Source: Takakia lepidozioides (Eukaryota; Streptophyta; Takakiopsida; Takakiales; Takakiaceae). Taken from it: a stretch of DNA of 64,000 bases. Shown piece after piece: positions 61,801 to 64,000 of this stretch. The stretch covers positions 36,456,001 through 36,520,000 of the forward strand of contig CM060731.1 of NCBI GenBank assembly GCA_030704615.1. Direction: 5' to 3'. A program made the position numbers and the translations under genes. Numbering within the stretch: the stretch's first letter is position 1; each line of letters starts with the position of its first letter. The notes below the pieces were generated by a model, which ran no database searches, was not told the origin of the DNA, and saw only the letters and a list, made by a program, of their open reading frames with translations.

Positions 61801-63674
61801 AGCTAGTGCAGTGGACAGACAGGCAGGTAATGACAGAAGAGGAGAACAGGGTGGTGATACAGATGAAGATATGGAGGGTGCAGGGACTATTGGTCAGCAA
61901 AGGGGTGAGGCCGAGGGAACAGAGGGTCAGGCAGGTTTAGCTAGTGGACATGAAGAGGGAGCTGTATCTGCTGGGCAAGAGAATGATCCGTCTCAGCATG
62001 CTGTAAGTGGACAAAGGGAGGGCAGGGATGCTAGTATCAACTCAATTGATCCCACATTTCTTGAAGCACTGCCTGCAGACCTACGGGCAGAGGTGTTAGC
62101 GTCTCAGCAAACCCAAGCTGTGAGACCTGTCAATCCCCCTCCTCCTGCAGAGGAAATTGACCCAGAGTTTTTGGCAGCCCTGCCCCCTGACATCCAGGCA
62201 GAGGTGTTGGCACAGCAGCGGGCACAGCGGGCAGTACTAGCACATCATATTGAAGGGCAGCCCGTGGATATGGACAGTGCTTCAATCATTGCCACATTCC
62301 CAGCTGAACTGCGAGAGGAGGTCTGAGTTTTTATTTGCTTTTTACATCAACGGTTATGATGAGGGCAAGTTGAGAGCTGTAGCTAAATATTGTTCTACTG
62401 TGTTGAAGCTGTTACGTTGTTTCTGTCCACCTCTGTCACACTCTCTATCTCGCCCTCTCATACTATCAGTGTGAACCCCTGACAAAGGCAGCTTCTGTCC
62501 GTTTGTGTTCCGCTCAAACTGAGCACGGGGTCAATGGCCACAAGGCTATGGCAAACAACATCTTAATGTGTACATTCTATCTGTCTCCTCTCTCCAGGGA
62601 GTGTTCAGGTTGTTTACATGCCCTAGTGGTTTTATCTTGTAGTATTATTGTTTTTCATCGACCCTCTAGGCTTTCTGTGAGCACAACATATCTCTTTCAT
62701 CTCTTTTCTCTCTCCCTTTGTCAATGGCCACAAGGCTACGGCAAACAACATCTTATGAGTACATTCTCTCTCCCTTTTTGTGTACTTGATTTTTAGTCAA
62801 TATTGACTTCATACTTTGCTTGTGCTACTGAAATTTCCTCCAAAGACAGGTTTAGTTCTCTGAAAACACCACTCTGTTCTGTTGTCTATTGTAGGTTCTT
62901 TTGACATCGTCAGAGGCAGTATTGGCAGCTCTCCCACCAGCATTGCTCGCTGAAGCCCAACTACTACGGGAACGGGCAATGAACCAGTACCAAGCCCGTG
63001 GTCTCTTTGGGGGGGCCCATCGCATAGGGCACCGGCGAAATAACTTAGGAGTGGCTGCTGCTGCAGCCATGGATCGAGGAGTGGGAGCTGGAACGGCCCT
63101 CACTGTTGGCCGCAGACCTGTTGTTCTCAGTAGTAACACAAGGATGAAGGAGGCTGAAGGCAAGCCACTTGTTGACACTGCTGCTTTGAAGGCGATGCTC
63201 CGTCTTCTCCGATTAGCCCAGGTAGGGGAAATGTTTGTAGTTGCTTTGTTAGTTTACTTCAATGGTATCGCTTGTTGGTCCTTGGATGTCTATCTTCTAA
63301 GAGTCAATTTCCATGCTACTTTTGCAAACATACCTTTTAATATTCTTCAAGGGTATTCTGCTGTCTTCAGTAATTCCTGTAAGATCGTAGATGGTAAGGA
63401 AGCATGAAGGAAATCTCTGACTGCACAACTGAAGAAGGAACCACGTGATATGCTTTGTTGCAGCCCCTAGGGAAAGGACTGCTCCAACGGCTGTTGCTGA
63501 ATCTGTGTGCACATAGTGCAACGCGAGTGACATTGCTGCAGCTTTTGTTGGATATGCTGCGCCCAGAAGCAGAAGGTGTCTCCACAGGGGGAACATCTGC
63601 TGATGGAGCCCCATCACAGCGCTTGTATGGGTGCCAGTGGAATGTGGTCTATGCTCGCTCACAGCTTTCTGATG
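49837..63674 (+). CDS. UPL1: HECT-type E3 ubiquitin ligase UPL1/UPL2-like (HUWE1 family), 3'-partial
   Basis: Eleven exons are in phase: 49837-49869, 51336-51431, 51924-52130, 52401-56150, 56426-58522, 58682-59047, 59277-59520, 60355-60530, 60719-62320, 62895-63221 and 63464-63674 (donor G|GTAGGT, phase 1). They encode about 3,036 residues; family members have roughly 3,700, so the HECT catalytic domain lies beyond the window. The start MKAKKKRGVEA|PVKVRTFINS matches the basic N-terminus of plant UPL1. Armadillo-like DUF908/DUF913 regions follow (FHW-type GDFYHWVDLLNHFEAFFEK; GWGGKEEGLGLLACAVESG; AAVHILEAFMDYSNPA type). A UBA domain ends exon 4 (about residues 1317-1362, MIVEMGFPRARAEEALRRV). 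A UIM opens exon 5 (EDDELARALALSLGN). Acidic tracts follow (about 2180-2310). Two ubiquitin-binding UBM motifs lie near 2766 and 2805 (DPTFLEALPADLRAEVL; DPEFLAALPPDIQAEVL). The exon 9 donor GAG|GTCTGA is weak but GT. Confidence 0.95.
62463..62592 (+). mobile_element. short LINE 3'-end copy in UPL1-like intron 9
   Basis: Starts near ACCCCTGACAAAGGCAGCTT and contains GGGGTCAATGGCCACAAGGC, then CAAACAACATCTTAATGTGT and ACATTCTATCTGTCTC. It is a diverged plus-strand copy of the terminal 110-120 bp of the LINE at 2294. It lies in the sense orientation of the host intron. Confidence 0.82.
62720..62777 (+). mobile_element. very short (about 45 bp) LINE 3'-end insertion with 14-bp target duplication
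   Basis: TCAATGGCCACAAGGCTACG through ACATCTTATGAGTACA is the last 45-50 bp of the LINE family. The 14-mer TTCTCTCTCCCTTT stands immediately before it (62706-62719) and again at its end (62764-62777), as a target-site duplication would. Because the LINE tail is itself CT-rich, part of that match could be intrinsic. Confidence 0.75.
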
Positions 63675-63739
63675 GTAGGTTTTTCTTCAATTGTGGGGGA
63701 AATTATCATTCTCTATCACTCAACATGCAGATCTCTGTT

Positions 63740-64000
63740 CAATAGGGGATGTGGGTTATAACCAATGTTGGGCGGTTCTCTATATTCGTGATTCCGGATA
63801 TATACCCACTGCACCGGAGGTTCTAAAAAACTTTAATAACCTGCAGTGCAAGGAACCGGCGGGGCCCACGTGCCCGCATAACCGCATGGCTTTGGAACCG
63901 GCGAGGCATAAAACATCTTTTTTATTTAACCTGACCTGTGTGGGGTAACATGAGACCCCCGGTTACAGTTAATGATACTTGCTGGTAACCAACGGTTACT
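63740..64000. other. unidentified GC-rich element in UPL1-like intron 11, cut by window end
   Basis: The sequence changes sharply after 63745: AACCAATGTTGGGCGG, GGAACCGGCGGGGCC and a near-repeat TTGGAACCGGCGAGG, with GTAACC/GGTTAC pieces in both orientations near 63950-64000. This looks like the left part of a fold-back or MITE-like element; the other end lies outside. Confidence 0.45.

Overview
The window is nuclear DNA of a green-lineage (streptophyte) eukaryote. Its genes are split by GT-AG introns, and several belong to families best known from plants: a UPL1/UPL2-type HECT ubiquitin ligase, a plastid-type phosphoribosylanthranilate isomerase, a mitochondrial glycine-cleavage H protein, a GCD1-type mitochondrial protein, a plant COX7a-like protein and an At2g12400-type membrane protein. 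Genes are spaced by kilobases of repeat-rich DNA with LINE, SINE and MITE remnants. XRCC1 retains an N-terminal domain that the described flowering-plant proteins lack, which fits an early-diverging streptophyte (charophyte alga or non-seed plant). That placement is inference; I cannot name the species.

Layout. 1-20 kb is mostly repeats: a degenerate LINE (2.3-5.1 kb) with an internal inversion of part of its reverse transcriptase, a tRNA-Ala(CGC) gene (6.27 kb), a tRNA-derived SINE (6.8-7.1 kb), a hAT-like MITE (7.09-7.40 kb), several diverged tandem arrays (8-11.3 kb), an unrecognised Ser/Asp-rich gene candidate (17.06-18.74 kb) and a LINE 3' end (19.3-19.8 kb). 20.5-26.9 kb holds three organelle-directed genes: PAI (minus), a COX7a-like gene (plus, divergent from PAI) and a GCD1/Bot1-like gene (minus). 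28.7-36.1 kb is one long polytopic membrane-protein gene on the minus strand whose introns have collected LINE 3' ends in both orientations. 38.2-43.7 kb is a ten-exon XRCC1 gene (plus), 45.8-47.2 kb the four-exon H-protein gene (plus), and 49.8-64.0 kb a UPL1-like gene (plus) that runs off the right edge before its catalytic HECT domain.

Gene models. I joined exons by hand using frame and splice sites. The models for PAI, GCD1-like, XRCC1, H protein and UPL1-like are phase-consistent throughout; the membrane-protein model has two unresolved junctions. The genes do not form one pathway: they cover tryptophan synthesis (plastid), mitochondrial respiration, translation and glycine decarboxylation, single-strand-break repair (nucleus) and ubiquitylation. 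The most unusual feature is the XRCC1 architecture, an animal-like N-terminal domain joined to a plant-like BRCT and tail in one open gene.
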